Origin: CAMAVH01 sp046297835
GTDB lineage: Bacteria > Pseudomonadota > Alphaproteobacteria > SMXQ01
NCBI GenBank assembly: GCA_046297835.1
Contig: JBKBHI010000006.1
Span: forward strand, 62,001-126,000
Reading direction: 5' to 3'
DNA length: 64,000 bases
Shown here: piece by piece, positions 43,154 to 51,590 of the stretch
Position numbering within the stretch: position 1 is the stretch's first letter
How the letters are laid out: every line of letters begins with the position of its first letter
The notes under the pieces: generated by a model
What the model was told of the DNA's origin: nothing
The model's input: the letters and a program-made list of their open reading frames with translations, nothing else
Database searches by the model: none
Program-made: the position numbers and the translations under genes

Positions 43154-43375
43154 CTATTTGTCGTAAGGCCGCAGCGACATGACCCAGTCCTTGTTGATCA
43201 GATGGATCTGGTTCTTGTCGTCGATGAACGGGAAGAAACGCGGCGCGGCGTTGAGCAGGTCTTGGATGCGCGAGGTCGCGTCGATGAAGACATGGCCGAC
43301 GAGATGGCTGCCGTCGCTCATGGTCAGCTCCGCGTGCTCGCGGATTTTGGGAATTTTGGCGGCGCCGAAAGCCAT
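43154..43375 (-). CDS. Small conserved-looking protein of unknown function
   Basis: This 73-residue product starts MAFGAAKIPKIREHAELTMS and continues with SRIQDLLNAAPRFFPFIDD and a C-terminal segment IHLINKDWVMSLRPYDK. I do not recognise a named family. It has no signal or membrane segment and an alternating strand pattern that could form a small beta-barrel. The ATG at 43375 has GGAGAG six bases upstream, which supports it over the longer frame to 43420. It lies 84 bases before the decarboxylase-like gene on the same strand. Confidence 0.6.
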   Translation of the reverse strand: MAFGAAKIPKIREHAELTMSDGSHLVGHVFIDATSRIQDLLNAAPRFFPFIDDKNQIHLINKDWVMSLRPYDK

Positions 43376-43541
43376 GGCGGACTCTCCGTGATCGTCAGGG
43401 GCGCATGCATTCTGCCCCACCGTTTCATTAAACGCATCCCCGTTAAAAAAGCGCTAAGTCGCCCGCGTCGCTCGGTTGCACCAGGGAGGCGCGGCTGGTT
43501 CAATGCCGCCCAACATAAAACCAATCGTCAGGAGGCTCACC

Positions 43542-44303
43542 GTGAAGCTCAAGGACCAAGTCGCCGTCATCACCGGCGCCGGACGCAACATCGGCGAGGA
43601 GACGGCGAAGCTGCTGGCGTCCGAGGGCGCGCGGATCGCCGTCGTCGATATGGACAAGGCGCGGGCCGACAAGGTCGCCGCCGACATCAAGGCGGCGGGC
43701 GGCCACGCGGGCGGCTTCGTCGCCGACGTTGCGGACGAGGCGGCGGTCAAGGCGCTGGTCGAGGGCGTCGTCGCCAAATGGGGCCGCATCGACATCCTGG
43801 TCAACAACGCCGCCTATTCCGACAACAAGACGATCTTCGAGCTGACCAAGGCCGAATGGGACAAGACCCTGGCCGTCACGCTCACCGGGCCGTTCCTGGT
43901 CGCCAAATATGTCGCCGAGCAGATCGTCGCCCAGGACAAAGGCGCAGCCGCGCCGAAAGGCGGCAAGATCGTCAACGTCGGCTCGACCTCGGGCTTTCGC
44001 GGCCGGCCGCGCGCGCTCGCCTATACGGCGGCCAAGGGCGGCGTCGCTAACCTCACGCGCTCGATGGCGATGCAGCTCGCGCCGCACGGCATCCGCGTCA
44101 ACGGCGTCATCCCCAACAAGATCGGCTCGCCGGTCGGCAAGGACACGTTCGATCCGACGCGGCCCGTCACCAACTTGCGCGGGCGCAACGGCGAGCCGAT
44201 CGACCTGGCCAAGGCGGTGCTGTTCCTGGTGTCGGACGATTCCGACTTCATCGTCGGCGACATGCTGTTCGTCGATGGCGGCTATTCCGTCATGATGGAA
44301 TAA
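43542..44303 (+). CDS. SDR-family oxidoreductase (3-oxoacyl-ACP reductase-like)
   Basis: This 253-residue short-chain dehydrogenase has TGAGRNIGEETAKLLASEG, DILVNNAAYSDN, the catalytic Ser in VNVGSTSGFRGR, Tyr-Lys in LAYTAAKGG and the C-terminal GDMLFVDGGYSVM. I chose the GTG at 43542 because a perfect AGGAGG lies six bases upstream and the cofactor motif starts ten residues later. An ATG at 43476 is in frame but unsupported. With the MaoC hydratase downstream, it could take part in beta-oxidation-like steps. Confidence 0.88.
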   Translation: MKLKDQVAVITGAGRNIGEETAKLLASEGARIAVVDMDKARADKVAADIKAAGGHAGGFVADVADEAAVKALVEGVVAKWGRIDILVNNAAYSDNKTIFELTKAEWDKTLAVTLTGPFLVAKYVAEQIVAQDKGAAAPKGGKIVNVGSTSGFRGRPRALAYTAAKGGVANLTRSMAMQLAPHGIRVNGVIPNKIGSPVGKDTFDPTRPVTNLRGRNGEPIDLAKAVLFLVSDDSDFIVGDMLFVDGGYSVMME

Positions 44304-44337
44304 CCACCTGTAATTGCTGACTTATTTCCTCGGCCTC

Positions 44338-44367
44338 GGGGCGCCCTTGCTGCGGCGGGGGCGCCCC
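44338..44367 (+). terminator. Hairpin after the SDR gene, likely terminator
   Basis: GGGGCGCC (44338-44345) pairs with GGCGCCCC (44360-44367) over a 14-base loop, about 35 bases after the SDR stop. The following bases are GTTATATT, a weak T stretch. It may end the SDR transcript. Confidence 0.55.
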
Positions 44368-44373
44368 GTTATA

Positions 44374-44409
44374 TTGCGCTGCAACATAGATTTTTGCGCC
44401 GCACCATAG
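44374..44409. promoter_or_regulatory. Direct repeat before the MaoC gene, possible PhaR-type operator
   Basis: TTGCGCTGCAACATAG (44374-44389) and TTGCGCCGCACCATAG (44394-44409) are 14/16 identical and 20 bases apart. The TTGCGCTGCAA core is nearly palindromic and resembles TGC-rich sites bound by PhaR in polyhydroxybutyrate control. The repeat ends 26 bases before the MaoC hydratase start. Confidence 0.4.
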
Positions 44410-44435
44410 CTGCGGCCCAGGCGAGGAGCGACACT

Positions 44436-44888
44436 ATGGCGACCAAGCTGGCCGAGAGCTTTCAGGGCTACGCGATCGAGGATCTCAGCGTCGGCATGAC
44501 CGCCGACTACGTCCGCACCGTCGGCGAGGCCGAGATCGCCGCCTTCGCCGACCTGTCGGGCGACAACAATCCCGTCCATCTCGACGAGGCGTTCGCGGCC
44601 AAGACCATGTTCAAGGGCCGCATCGCCCACGGCATGCTGAGCGCCGCCTTCGTCTCGACCGCGCTCGGCACCAAGCTGCCGGGCTACGGCTGCATCTACA
44701 TGAGCCAGGAACTGCGCTTCAAGGCGCCGGTGCGGATCGGCGACGTGGTGCGGACCGAAGTGTCCGTCACCGAAGTGATCCCGGAAAAGAAGCGCGCCGT
44801 CCTCGCCACCAAATGCTACGTCGGCGACAAGGTCGTGCTCGAAGGCAGCGCGATGATGATGGTGCCGTCGAAAGCCGATCGCGCCTGA
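44436..44888 (+). CDS. MaoC-family dehydratase ((R)-specific enoyl-CoA hydratase-like)
   Basis: This 150-residue single hot-dog-fold hydratase has the hydratase 2 motif: the catalytic Asp and His in FADLSGDNNPVHLDEAFA and the following MFKGRIAHGMLSAAFVSTAL. Members hydrate trans-2-enoyl-CoA to (R)-3-hydroxyacyl-CoA (PhaJ), which can feed polyhydroxyalkanoate synthesis. GAGGAG lies seven bases before the ATG at 44436; an in-frame ATG at 44394 falls inside the direct repeat. It is the last accessory gene before ribF. Confidence 0.9.
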   Translation: MATKLAESFQGYAIEDLSVGMTADYVRTVGEAEIAAFADLSGDNNPVHLDEAFAAKTMFKGRIAHGMLSAAFVSTALGTKLPGYGCIYMSQELRFKAPVRIGDVVRTEVSVTEVIPEKKRAVLATKCYVGDKVVLEGSAMMMVPSKADRA

Positions 44889-45020
44889 GCCGCGCGGGCG
44901 GCCGAACCGAAGCCCGTCTCGCCGCAATCCCCAATACAATCAGGCCATTCCGGGCTATAAGGGCGGCGCGTGCCGAAGGACGGCACCGATCCGCTAGAGA
45001 CAATCCGCCCGAGTTCGCCG

Positions 45021-45995
45021 ATGCGCCTGTTTCGCCACCATGACGGTTTGCCGCCCGACGCCACCGGCGCGGTCGTCGCCATCGGCAATTTCGACGGCGT
45101 GCATCGCGGCCACCGCATCGTCATCAACGCCGCCAAGGATATCGCCCGCGCCACCGGCAAGCCGCTCGGCGTGCTCACCTTCGAGCCGCATCCCAAGCGC
45201 ATTTTCCAGCCCGACGCGCCGCCCTTCCGCCTCAGCTCGCTGCGCACCAAGGCGCACCAGATGGATCTGCTCGGCGTCGACAATCTCTACGTCCTGCAAT
45301 TCCACCGCGCCTTCGCCGAGATCACGGCGGAAAGCTTCGTCATCGATCTGCTGGTCAGCGGGCTCGGCGTCAGCCATGTCGTCGTCGGCGAGGATTTCGC
45401 CTTCGGCCATAAGCGCGCCGGCGACGTGCAACTGTTGCGCGAGATGGCGCGGCGCTTCGATTTCCGCATCACCCGCGTCTTCACCCAGCGCGAGCCGGAC
45501 GGCACGGTGATCGCCTCCCGCCGCATCCGCCAATTGCTGATCGAGGGCCAGCCGGCCGCCGCCGCCAAATTGCTCGGGCGCTATTGGGAGCTGGAAGGCC
45601 GCGTCGAGCATGGCGACGCGGTCGGGCGCACGCTCGGCTTTCCCACCGCCAACCTGCCGCTCGGCGACTATCAGCGGCCCAAGCCGGGCATCTACGCCAT
45701 CAAGGCCGGCATCGACGAGGGTGCGCAGACGGTGTGGCGCGACGGCGTCGCCTCGCTCGGCTGGCGGCCGACCTTCGCCGGCAAGGACCTGCGCTTCGAG
45801 GCCCATCTGTTCGACTTTTCCGGCGATCTCTACGGCAAGCACCTGCGCGTCGCCCTGATCGAATATTTGCGCGAAGAGCTGAAATTCGACGGCGTCGAGG
45901 CCCTGGTGGCGCAGATGAACAAGGACGCCGCCGAGGCGCGCGCCGTGCTCGCCGATCCCGCCCGCTTCGCCGCGCCGGATTTCAAGCTAGGCTGA
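45021..45995 (+). CDS. ribF: Bifunctional riboflavin kinase/FAD synthetase RibF
   Basis: RibF makes FMN from riboflavin and then FAD. The 324-residue product has the N-terminal nucleotidyltransferase motif GAVVAIGNFDGVHRGH and VVGEDFAFGHKRAG, then the C-terminal kinase domain with GHG-type EHGDAVGRTLGFPTANLPL and RPTFAGKDLRFEAHLFDF. The start is the ATG at 45021 (MRLFRHHDG). An in-frame GTG at 44970 has no support. It is followed by ileS in the order common in proteobacteria. Confidence 0.94.
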   Translation: MRLFRHHDGLPPDATGAVVAIGNFDGVHRGHRIVINAAKDIARATGKPLGVLTFEPHPKRIFQPDAPPFRLSSLRTKAHQMDLLGVDNLYVLQFHRAFAEITAESFVIDLLVSGLGVSHVVVGEDFAFGHKRAGDVQLLREMARRFDFRITRVFTQREPDGTVIASRRIRQLLIEGQPAAAAKLLGRYWELEGRVEHGDAVGRTLGFPTANLPLGDYQRPKPGIYAIKAGIDEGAQTVWRDGVASLGWRPTFAGKDLRFEAHLFDFSGDLYGKHLRVALIEYLREELKFDGVEALVAQMNKDAAEARAVLADPARFAAPDFKLG

Positions 45996-46099
45996 AGTTT
46001 TTCGGCGGTTGACGCGCCGCCGCCGATGGAGAACAGTGCCCGCCCTGGCCCGGCGCATCGCCTAGGGCCTTTGAAATCAAAGCGAAATTCGCGTTTCCG

Positions 46100-48931
46100 A
46101 TGGCCGCCGATTACAAATCCACCGTTTTCCTGCCGAAGACCGGCTTTCCCATGAAGGCGGGGCTCGCCCAGCGCGAGCCCGAGCTGCTGGCCCGCTGGGC
46201 CAAGATCGGCCTCTACGAGCGCCAGCGCGCCCGCGCCAAGGGTCGGCCCAAGTTCGTGCTGCACGACGGCCCGCCCTACGCCAACGGCAACATCCACATC
46301 GGCCACGCGCTCAACAAGATCCTGAAGGATGTGGTCAACCGCACGCGCTCGATGCTCGGCTACGACAGCCCCTACGTGCCGGGCTGGGATTGCCACGGCC
46401 TGCCGATCGAATGGAAGATCGAGGAGCAGTATCGCGCCAAGGGCAAAGACAAGGACGCGGTGCCGATCATCGATTTCCGCGACGAATGCCGCCGCTTCGC
46501 CGCCGAATGGATCGACATCCAGCGCGAGGAGTTCAAGCGCCTCGGCGTCGCCGGCGATTGGGCCAACCCTTACACCACCATGACCAACGCCGCCGAAGCC
46601 GCCATCGTGCGCGAGCTCGGCAAGTTCCTGCTCAACGGCCTGCTTTATAAAGGCGTGAAGCCGGTGATGTGGTCGGTGGTGGAAAAGACCGCGCTGGCCG
46701 AAGCCGAGGTCGAATATCACGACCATACCTCGACGACGGTGTGGGTGCGCTTCCCGGTGGTGAAAACGTCGCTCGCCGAATTGCAGGGCGCGTCGATCGT
46801 CATCTGGACGACGACGCCCTGGACGCTGCCCGGCAACCGCGCCATCGCCTATGGCCCGAGCTTCGATTATCTCGTCGTCGAAGTGACGGAGCTTGCTGAC
46901 GGCAGCTTGGCGAAAGTCGGCGAAAAGATCCTCGTCGTGCGCGAATTGCTCGACAGCTTGATCGCCTCAGCCAAGATCGCCGGCCACAAGGTCGTCGCCA
47001 CCATCGTCGGCGACAAGCTCGAAGGCTCCGTCTGCGCCCATCCGTGGCGCGGGCAGGGTTATGATTTCGACGTGCCGCTGCTGCCGGGCGACCATGTGAC
47101 GACCGAAGCCGGCACCGGTTTCGTCCATACCGCGCCGGGCCATGGCGCGGAGGACTTCGTCGTCGGCCAGAAGTTCAAACTCGAAGTGCCCGAGACGGTG
47201 GCCGAGGACGGCACCTATTATCCACGCGTGCCGCTGTTCGCCGGCCTGCATGTCTTCAAGGCCGACAAGCCGGTGCTGGAGAAGCTGACGGAGGCCGGCG
47301 CGCTCTTGGCGCACGGCAAGCTGGTCCACTCCTATCCGCACTCTTGGCGCTCGAAAGCGCCGCTGATCTTCCGCACCACGCCGCAATGGTTCATCGCCAT
47401 GGACAACCCGGCGGAAGGTCAGAACCAGACGCTGCGCCAGCAGGCGCTCAAAGCCATCGACGACACGCGCTTCGTGCCTGCCGCCGGGCGCAACCGCATC
47501 GGCGCGATGGTCGAAGGCCGGCCCGATTGGTGCGTCTCGCGCCAGCGCGCCTGGGGCGCGCCGATCACCGTGTTCGTCGACAAGCGCACGGGCCAGCCGC
47601 TGCGCGACCCCAAGGTGATGCAGCGCATCGTCGAGGCGGTCGAGGCCGAAGGCTCCGACGTCTGGTTCAGCGCCGATCCGGCGCGCTTCTTGGGGGCCGA
47701 GCACGATCCGGCGAATTTCGAGCAGGTGAAGGACATCCTCGATGTCTGGTTCGATTCGGGCAGCACGCACAGCTTCGTTCTGGAAGCGCGCCCCGAACTC
47801 GGCGCGCCCGCCGCGCTCTATCTCGAAGGCTCCGACCAGCATCGCGGCTGGTTCCAGTCGTCGCTGCTCGAATCCTGCGGCACGCGCGGCCGGGCGCCCT
47901 ATGACTCGGTGCTGACCCACGGCTTCGTCCTCGACGAGCAGGGCCGCAAGATGTCGAAGTCGCTCGGCAACGTCGTCGCCCCGCAGAAGGTGATGGAGGA
48001 GTTCGGCGCCGACATCCTGCGCCTCTGGGTCATCGCCTCCGACTATTCCGACGACCTGCGCATCGGCCCCGAGATCCTGAAATATCAGGCCGACACCTAT
48101 CGCCGGCTGCGCAACACGCTGCGCTATCTGTTGGGCGCGCTGGACGGCTTCACCGACGCCGAGAAGCTGCCGGTCGAGCAGATGCCCGAGCTCGAACGCC
48201 TCGTGCTGCATCAATTGGCGCAGATGGACAAGCAGTTACGCGCCGCCTGCGACGGCTTCGAATTCCACAATTTTTTCGCGGCGCTGCACAGCTTCTGCGC
48301 CGTGGACCTGTCGGCCTTCTACTTCGACGTGCGCAAAGACGCGCTCTATTGCGACGCGCCCTCCAGCATCCGCCGCCGCGCCGCGCGCACGGTGATGGAC
48401 ACGCTGTTCAACTGCCTGACCGCCTGGCTCGCGCCGGTGCTGTGCTTCACCGCCGAGGAAGCCTGGCTCGCCCGCTTCCCGAGCGAGGACGACAGCGTGC
48501 ATTTGCGCGATTTCCCGGCGATCCCGGCGAACTGGACCGACGAGGCGCTCGCCGCCAAGTGGGAAACGATCCGCAAATTGCGCCGCGTCGTCACCGGCGC
48601 GCTCGAACTGGCCCGCGCCAACAAGACGATCGGCGCGAGCCTGCAAGCCGCGCCCAAAGTCTATGCCGACGCCAGCTATCGCGCCGCGCTCGCCGATCTC
48701 GATCTCGCCGAGATCGCCATCACTTCGGACATCAGCCTGCTGGACGGCGAGGGAAGCGCGGACGCCTTCCGCCTGCCCGACGTGCCGGGCGTGGCCGTGG
48801 TGGTTGCGCTGGCGGAAGGGGCCAAGTGCCAGCGCTGCTGGCGCGTGCTCGAGGAGGTGGGCAAGCATCCCAAGCACGACGATACCTGCGGCCGCTGCGC
48901 CGACGCCCTCGACAGCCTTACGGCAGCCTGA
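46100..48931 (+). CDS. ileS: Isoleucyl-tRNA synthetase
   Basis: IleS charges tRNA-Ile. The 943-residue length is normal. The class I signature HIGH is in GNIHIGHALNKILKD, and KMSKS in GRKMSKSLGNVV. The editing domain has TTPWTLPGNRAI. The C-terminal zinc finger CQRCWR...CGRC is present. The ATG at 46100 begins MAADYKSTVFLPKTGFPMKAG, as in alphaproteobacterial IleS. lspA starts three bases after the stop. Confidence 0.97.
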   Translation: MAADYKSTVFLPKTGFPMKAGLAQREPELLARWAKIGLYERQRARAKGRPKFVLHDGPPYANGNIHIGHALNKILKDVVNRTRSMLGYDSPYVPGWDCHGLPIEWKIEEQYRAKGKDKDAVPIIDFRDECRRFAAEWIDIQREEFKRLGVAGDWANPYTTMTNAAEAAIVRELGKFLLNGLLYKGVKPVMWSVVEKTALAEAEVEYHDHTSTTVWVRFPVVKTSLAELQGASIVIWTTTPWTLPGNRAIAYGPSFDYLVVEVTELADGSLAKVGEKILVVRELLDSLIASAKIAGHKVVATIVGDKLEGSVCAHPWRGQGYDFDVPLLPGDHVTTEAGTGFVHTAPGHGAEDFVVGQKFKLEVPETVAEDGTYYPRVPLFAGLHVFKADKPVLEKLTEAGALLAHGKLVHSYPHSWRSKAPLIFRTTPQWFIAMDNPAEGQNQTLRQQALKAIDDTRFVPAAGRNRIGAMVEGRPDWCVSRQRAWGAPITVFVDKRTGQPLRDPKVMQRIVEAVEAEGSDVWFSADPARFLGAEHDPANFEQVKDILDVWFDSGSTHSFVLEARPELGAPAALYLEGSDQHRGWFQSSLLESCGTRGRAPYDSVLTHGFVLDEQGRKMSKSLGNVVAPQKVMEEFGADILRLWVIASDYSDDLRIGPEILKYQADTYRRLRNTLRYLLGALDGFTDAEKLPVEQMPELERLVLHQLAQMDKQLRAACDGFEFHNFFAALHSFCAVDLSAFYFDVRKDALYCDAPSSIRRRAARTVMDTLFNCLTAWLAPVLCFTAEEAWLARFPSEDDSVHLRDFPAIPANWTDEALAAKWETIRKLRRVVTGALELARANKTIGASLQAAPKVYADASYRAALADLDLAEIAITSDISLLDGEGSADAFRLPDVPGVAVVVALAEGAKCQRCWRVLEEVGKHPKHDDTCGRCADALDSLTAA

Positions 48932-48933
48932 TC

Positions 48934-49452
48934 ATGACCGACGCTCCCCAGACCGACGCTCAGGGCCTGCCGCCGCATCCCCGCCGCTTCCCCGTCGGCC
49001 TCGGCATCGCCGTCCTGCTGCTGGTGCTCGACCAGATCAGCAAATGGTGGATCGTCGGCACGGTCATGAACCCGCCGCGCCGCATCGAGGTGACGCCGTT
49101 CTTCAACCTGGTGATGGTGTGGAACGAGGGCGTCACCTTCGGCCTCGGCAACAACGTCGAATGGGGCCGCTGGCTGTTCGCCGGCCTCGCCCTGGTGATC
49201 GTCGTCATCCTGATCGGCTGGCTGGCGCGCGCCGCGCATCTGTGGGTGCTGGTGGCGCTCGGCCTCGTGATCGGCGGCGCGATCGGCAACGTGATCGACC
49301 GGCTGCGCTGGGGCGCGGTCGCGGATTTCTTGGATTTTCATGCCTTTGGCTGGCATTGGCCGGCCTTCAATCTGGCCGATGCGGGCATCGTCGTCGGCGT
49401 GCTATTATTGGTGCTCGACGCCCTGGTCGGGCACAAACAGTCCCTCGCGTGA
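48934..49452 (+). CDS. lspA: Lipoprotein signal peptidase LspA
   Basis: LspA cleaves prolipoproteins in the inner membrane. The 172-residue product has four hydrophobic segments (near residues 22-40, 80-98, 103-120 and 145-165). The catalytic aspartates lie in the conserved GNVIDRLRWGAVADFLDFH and FNLADAGIVVG. WNEGVTFGL is the other signature. The start at 48934 lies three bases after ileS; an upstream extension is only the shadow of ileS. The downstream gene encodes a lipoprotein, a natural substrate. Confidence 0.95.
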   Translation: MTDAPQTDAQGLPPHPRRFPVGLGIAVLLLVLDQISKWWIVGTVMNPPRRIEVTPFFNLVMVWNEGVTFGLGNNVEWGRWLFAGLALVIVVILIGWLARAAHLWVLVALGLVIGGAIGNVIDRLRWGAVADFLDFHAFGWHWPAFNLADAGIVVGVLLLVLDALVGHKQSLA

Positions 49453-49522
49453 CCGCGTTCCTATTTTCCTTCGCGTAACCGCGTCCATATTTTTGCCCGA
49501 TTTGCCGACGAGAAACGGACCG

Positions 49523-50116
49523 ATGATTCAAATTCTCCGCGCTTCCCGGCGTATCGCCGCCCCCGCCTTCGCGCTCTTCGCTCTGGCTGGCTGCTCCAGC
49601 CTCAGCGGCATGCTCGGCGCCGACAAGAACCCGCCGGACGAGTTCCGCATCGTGTCCCGCGCCCCGCTCAGCGTACCGCCGGATTATGGCCTGACCGCGC
49701 CGCAGCCCGGCGCGCCGCGGCCGCAAGAAACCGATATCCGCCAGGTCGCGCGCCAGATCGTCGTCGATCGCGATGGCGGCCCGGTGCGCGAGGAGCAGAA
49801 TCCGCGCCTCGCGGGCCGCGACGCGGGCGAGGCGGCGTTCTTGAAACTGGCCGGCGCGGCCGATTCCGATCCCAACATCCGCGCCACGGTGAACCGCGAA
49901 AGCGCGGTGCTCGCCGAAGCGGGGACCAGCTTCGTCGACGATCTGATGTTCTGGCGCAGCCCGAGCCAGCCTGGCGTGCTGGTCGATCCCGACGCCGAAG
50001 CGCGCCGCCTGCGCGAAAACGCCGCGCTTGGCCGCTCGCCGACCACGGGCGAGACGCCGACCATCCGCCGGCGCGGCGACAGCCTGAAGGAAGGCATCTT
50101 CAGCGGCATTTTCTAA
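49523..50116 (+). CDS. DUF3035 lipoprotein
   Basis: This 197-residue protein has a signal sequence ending in the lipobox LAGC (Cys near residue 24), so it is a lipidated envelope protein. The mature part has DEFRIVSRAPLSVPPDY, TDIRQVARQI and a C-terminal GDSLKEGIFSGIF, typical of alphaproteobacterial DUF3035 proteins. The function is unknown. It sits between lspA and the two M16 peptidases, a conserved neighbourhood. Confidence 0.88.
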   Translation: MIQILRASRRIAAPAFALFALAGCSSLSGMLGADKNPPDEFRIVSRAPLSVPPDYGLTAPQPGAPRPQETDIRQVARQIVVDRDGGPVREEQNPRLAGRDAGEAAFLKLAGAADSDPNIRATVNRESAVLAEAGTSFVDDLMFWRSPSQPGVLVDPDAEARRLRENAALGRSPTTGETPTIRRRGDSLKEGIFSGIF

Positions 50117-50231
50117 ATCGCGCCCGCCTCGCGCGTTCGTGATGCCGTTCGGCCGCGCGCGTCGCGCGCGCGGGCCGTAATCTATCCGGCATGATGGACG
50201 CGCCGCCGCTGGGCGGCGCTCAGGAGGTGCG

Positions 50232-51587
50232 ATGGTTCCCCGGAGTTCTGCCTTGCGCGCGGCCCTGTTCGCCGCCGTTTTCCTTGTCGCCGCCGCGGCC
50301 GTCGCGCGCGCCGCGGTCTTCAATCCCACCACCTTCACCTTGCCCAACGGCTTGCAGGTCGTGGTGATCGAGAACCACCGGTTGCCGGTGGTCACGCAGA
50401 TGGTCTGGTACAAGGTCGGCGCGGCCGACGATCCGCCGGGCAAGTCGGGCATCGCCCATTTTCTCGAACATCTGATGTTCCGCGGCACCGGCGAGATCAT
50501 GCCGGGCGAATTCTCGCGCATCGTCGCGCGCAACGGCGGCCGCGACAACGCCTTCACCAGTTGGGACTACACCGCCTATCACCAGACGGTGGCGGCCGAC
50601 CGGCTGGAATTGGTGATGAAGCTCGAGTCCGACCGGATGGCCAATCTCTCGATCACCGAGGCGGTGGTCGCGCCGGAGCGCGACGTCATCATCGAGGAGC
50701 GCCGTTCGCGTATCGACAACAGCCCGGCCGCGCTGCTCAACGAGCAGATCAACGCCTCGCTGTTCCTCAACCATCCCTACCGCATTCCGATCATCGGCTG
50801 GCAGCACGAGATGGCGACGCTGACCCAGGCCGACGCGCTCGATTTCTACCGCCGCCATTACGCGCCGAACAACGCCGTGCTCATCGTGTCGGGCGACGTC
50901 ACCGTCGATCGCGTGCGCGAGCTGGCGGCGAAATATTACGGGCCGATTCCGCGCAAGGAGATCGCGCCGCGCGTCCGCCTGCGCGAGCCGCTGCACGTCG
51001 CGCCGCGCCGCCTGGTGCTGGAGAGCGAGCGCGTCCGCGAGCCGCGCCTGACGCGCGAATATCTCGCGCCGAGCTACAACGACGGCGACACGCAGCACGC
51101 CTACGCGCTGCAGGTGCTGGAGACGATCCTGTCCGGCGGGGCGACCAGCCGGCTGCGCAAGAAGCTGGTCGAGGACGACAAGATCGCCGTCTCCATCTGG
51201 GTCTCCTATCAGCCGAGCGCGCTCGATTACGGCAGCTTCTCGATCGGCGGCCAGCCGCGCGCCGACGTGCCGCTGAGCAAGCTGGAGGAGGCGATCGACC
51301 TGGAGATCGCCCGGCTGCTGAAAGACGGCGTGACCGCCGATGAGGTGGCGCGCGCCAAAAACCAGCTCGTCTCGGGCGCGGAATACGCCCGCGATTCGCT
51401 GCGCAGCGGCGCGATGGCCATCGGCACGGCGCTCGCCACCGGCAAGACCGTCGCCGACGTCGAAGCCTGGCCGGAGCGCATCGACGCGGTGACGCTCGAT
51501 CAAGTGAACGCCGCGGCGCGCAACGTATTCAATATCGTCAATTCGGTCACCGGCGCGCTGTTGCCGGCCCCCCGTCCGCGAGGCTGA
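50232..51587 (+). CDS. M16 family zinc metallopeptidase (catalytic subunit)
   Basis: This 451-residue secreted peptidase has a signal peptide (ALRAALFAAVFLVAAAAVAR) and then the inverted zinc motif HxxEH in GIAHFLEHLMFRGT. The distal Glu is in VAPERDVIIEERRSRI. The M16_C domain follows. Pairs of such proteins, one catalytic and one without the motif, form periplasmic or mitochondrial-processing-peptidase-like heterodimers. It is three bases upstream of the second M16 gene. Confidence 0.92.
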   Translation: MVPRSSALRAALFAAVFLVAAAAVARAAVFNPTTFTLPNGLQVVVIENHRLPVVTQMVWYKVGAADDPPGKSGIAHFLEHLMFRGTGEIMPGEFSRIVARNGGRDNAFTSWDYTAYHQTVAADRLELVMKLESDRMANLSITEAVVAPERDVIIEERRSRIDNSPAALLNEQINASLFLNHPYRIPIIGWQHEMATLTQADALDFYRRHYAPNNAVLIVSGDVTVDRVRELAAKYYGPIPRKEIAPRVRLREPLHVAPRRLVLESERVREPRLTREYLAPSYNDGDTQHAYALQVLETILSGGATSRLRKKLVEDDKIAVSIWVSYQPSALDYGSFSIGGQPRADVPLSKLEEAIDLEIARLLKDGVTADEVARAKNQLVSGAEYARDSLRSGAMAIGTALATGKTVADVEAWPERIDAVTLDQVNAAARNVFNIVNSVTGALLPAPRPRG

Positions 51588-51590
51588 GCC

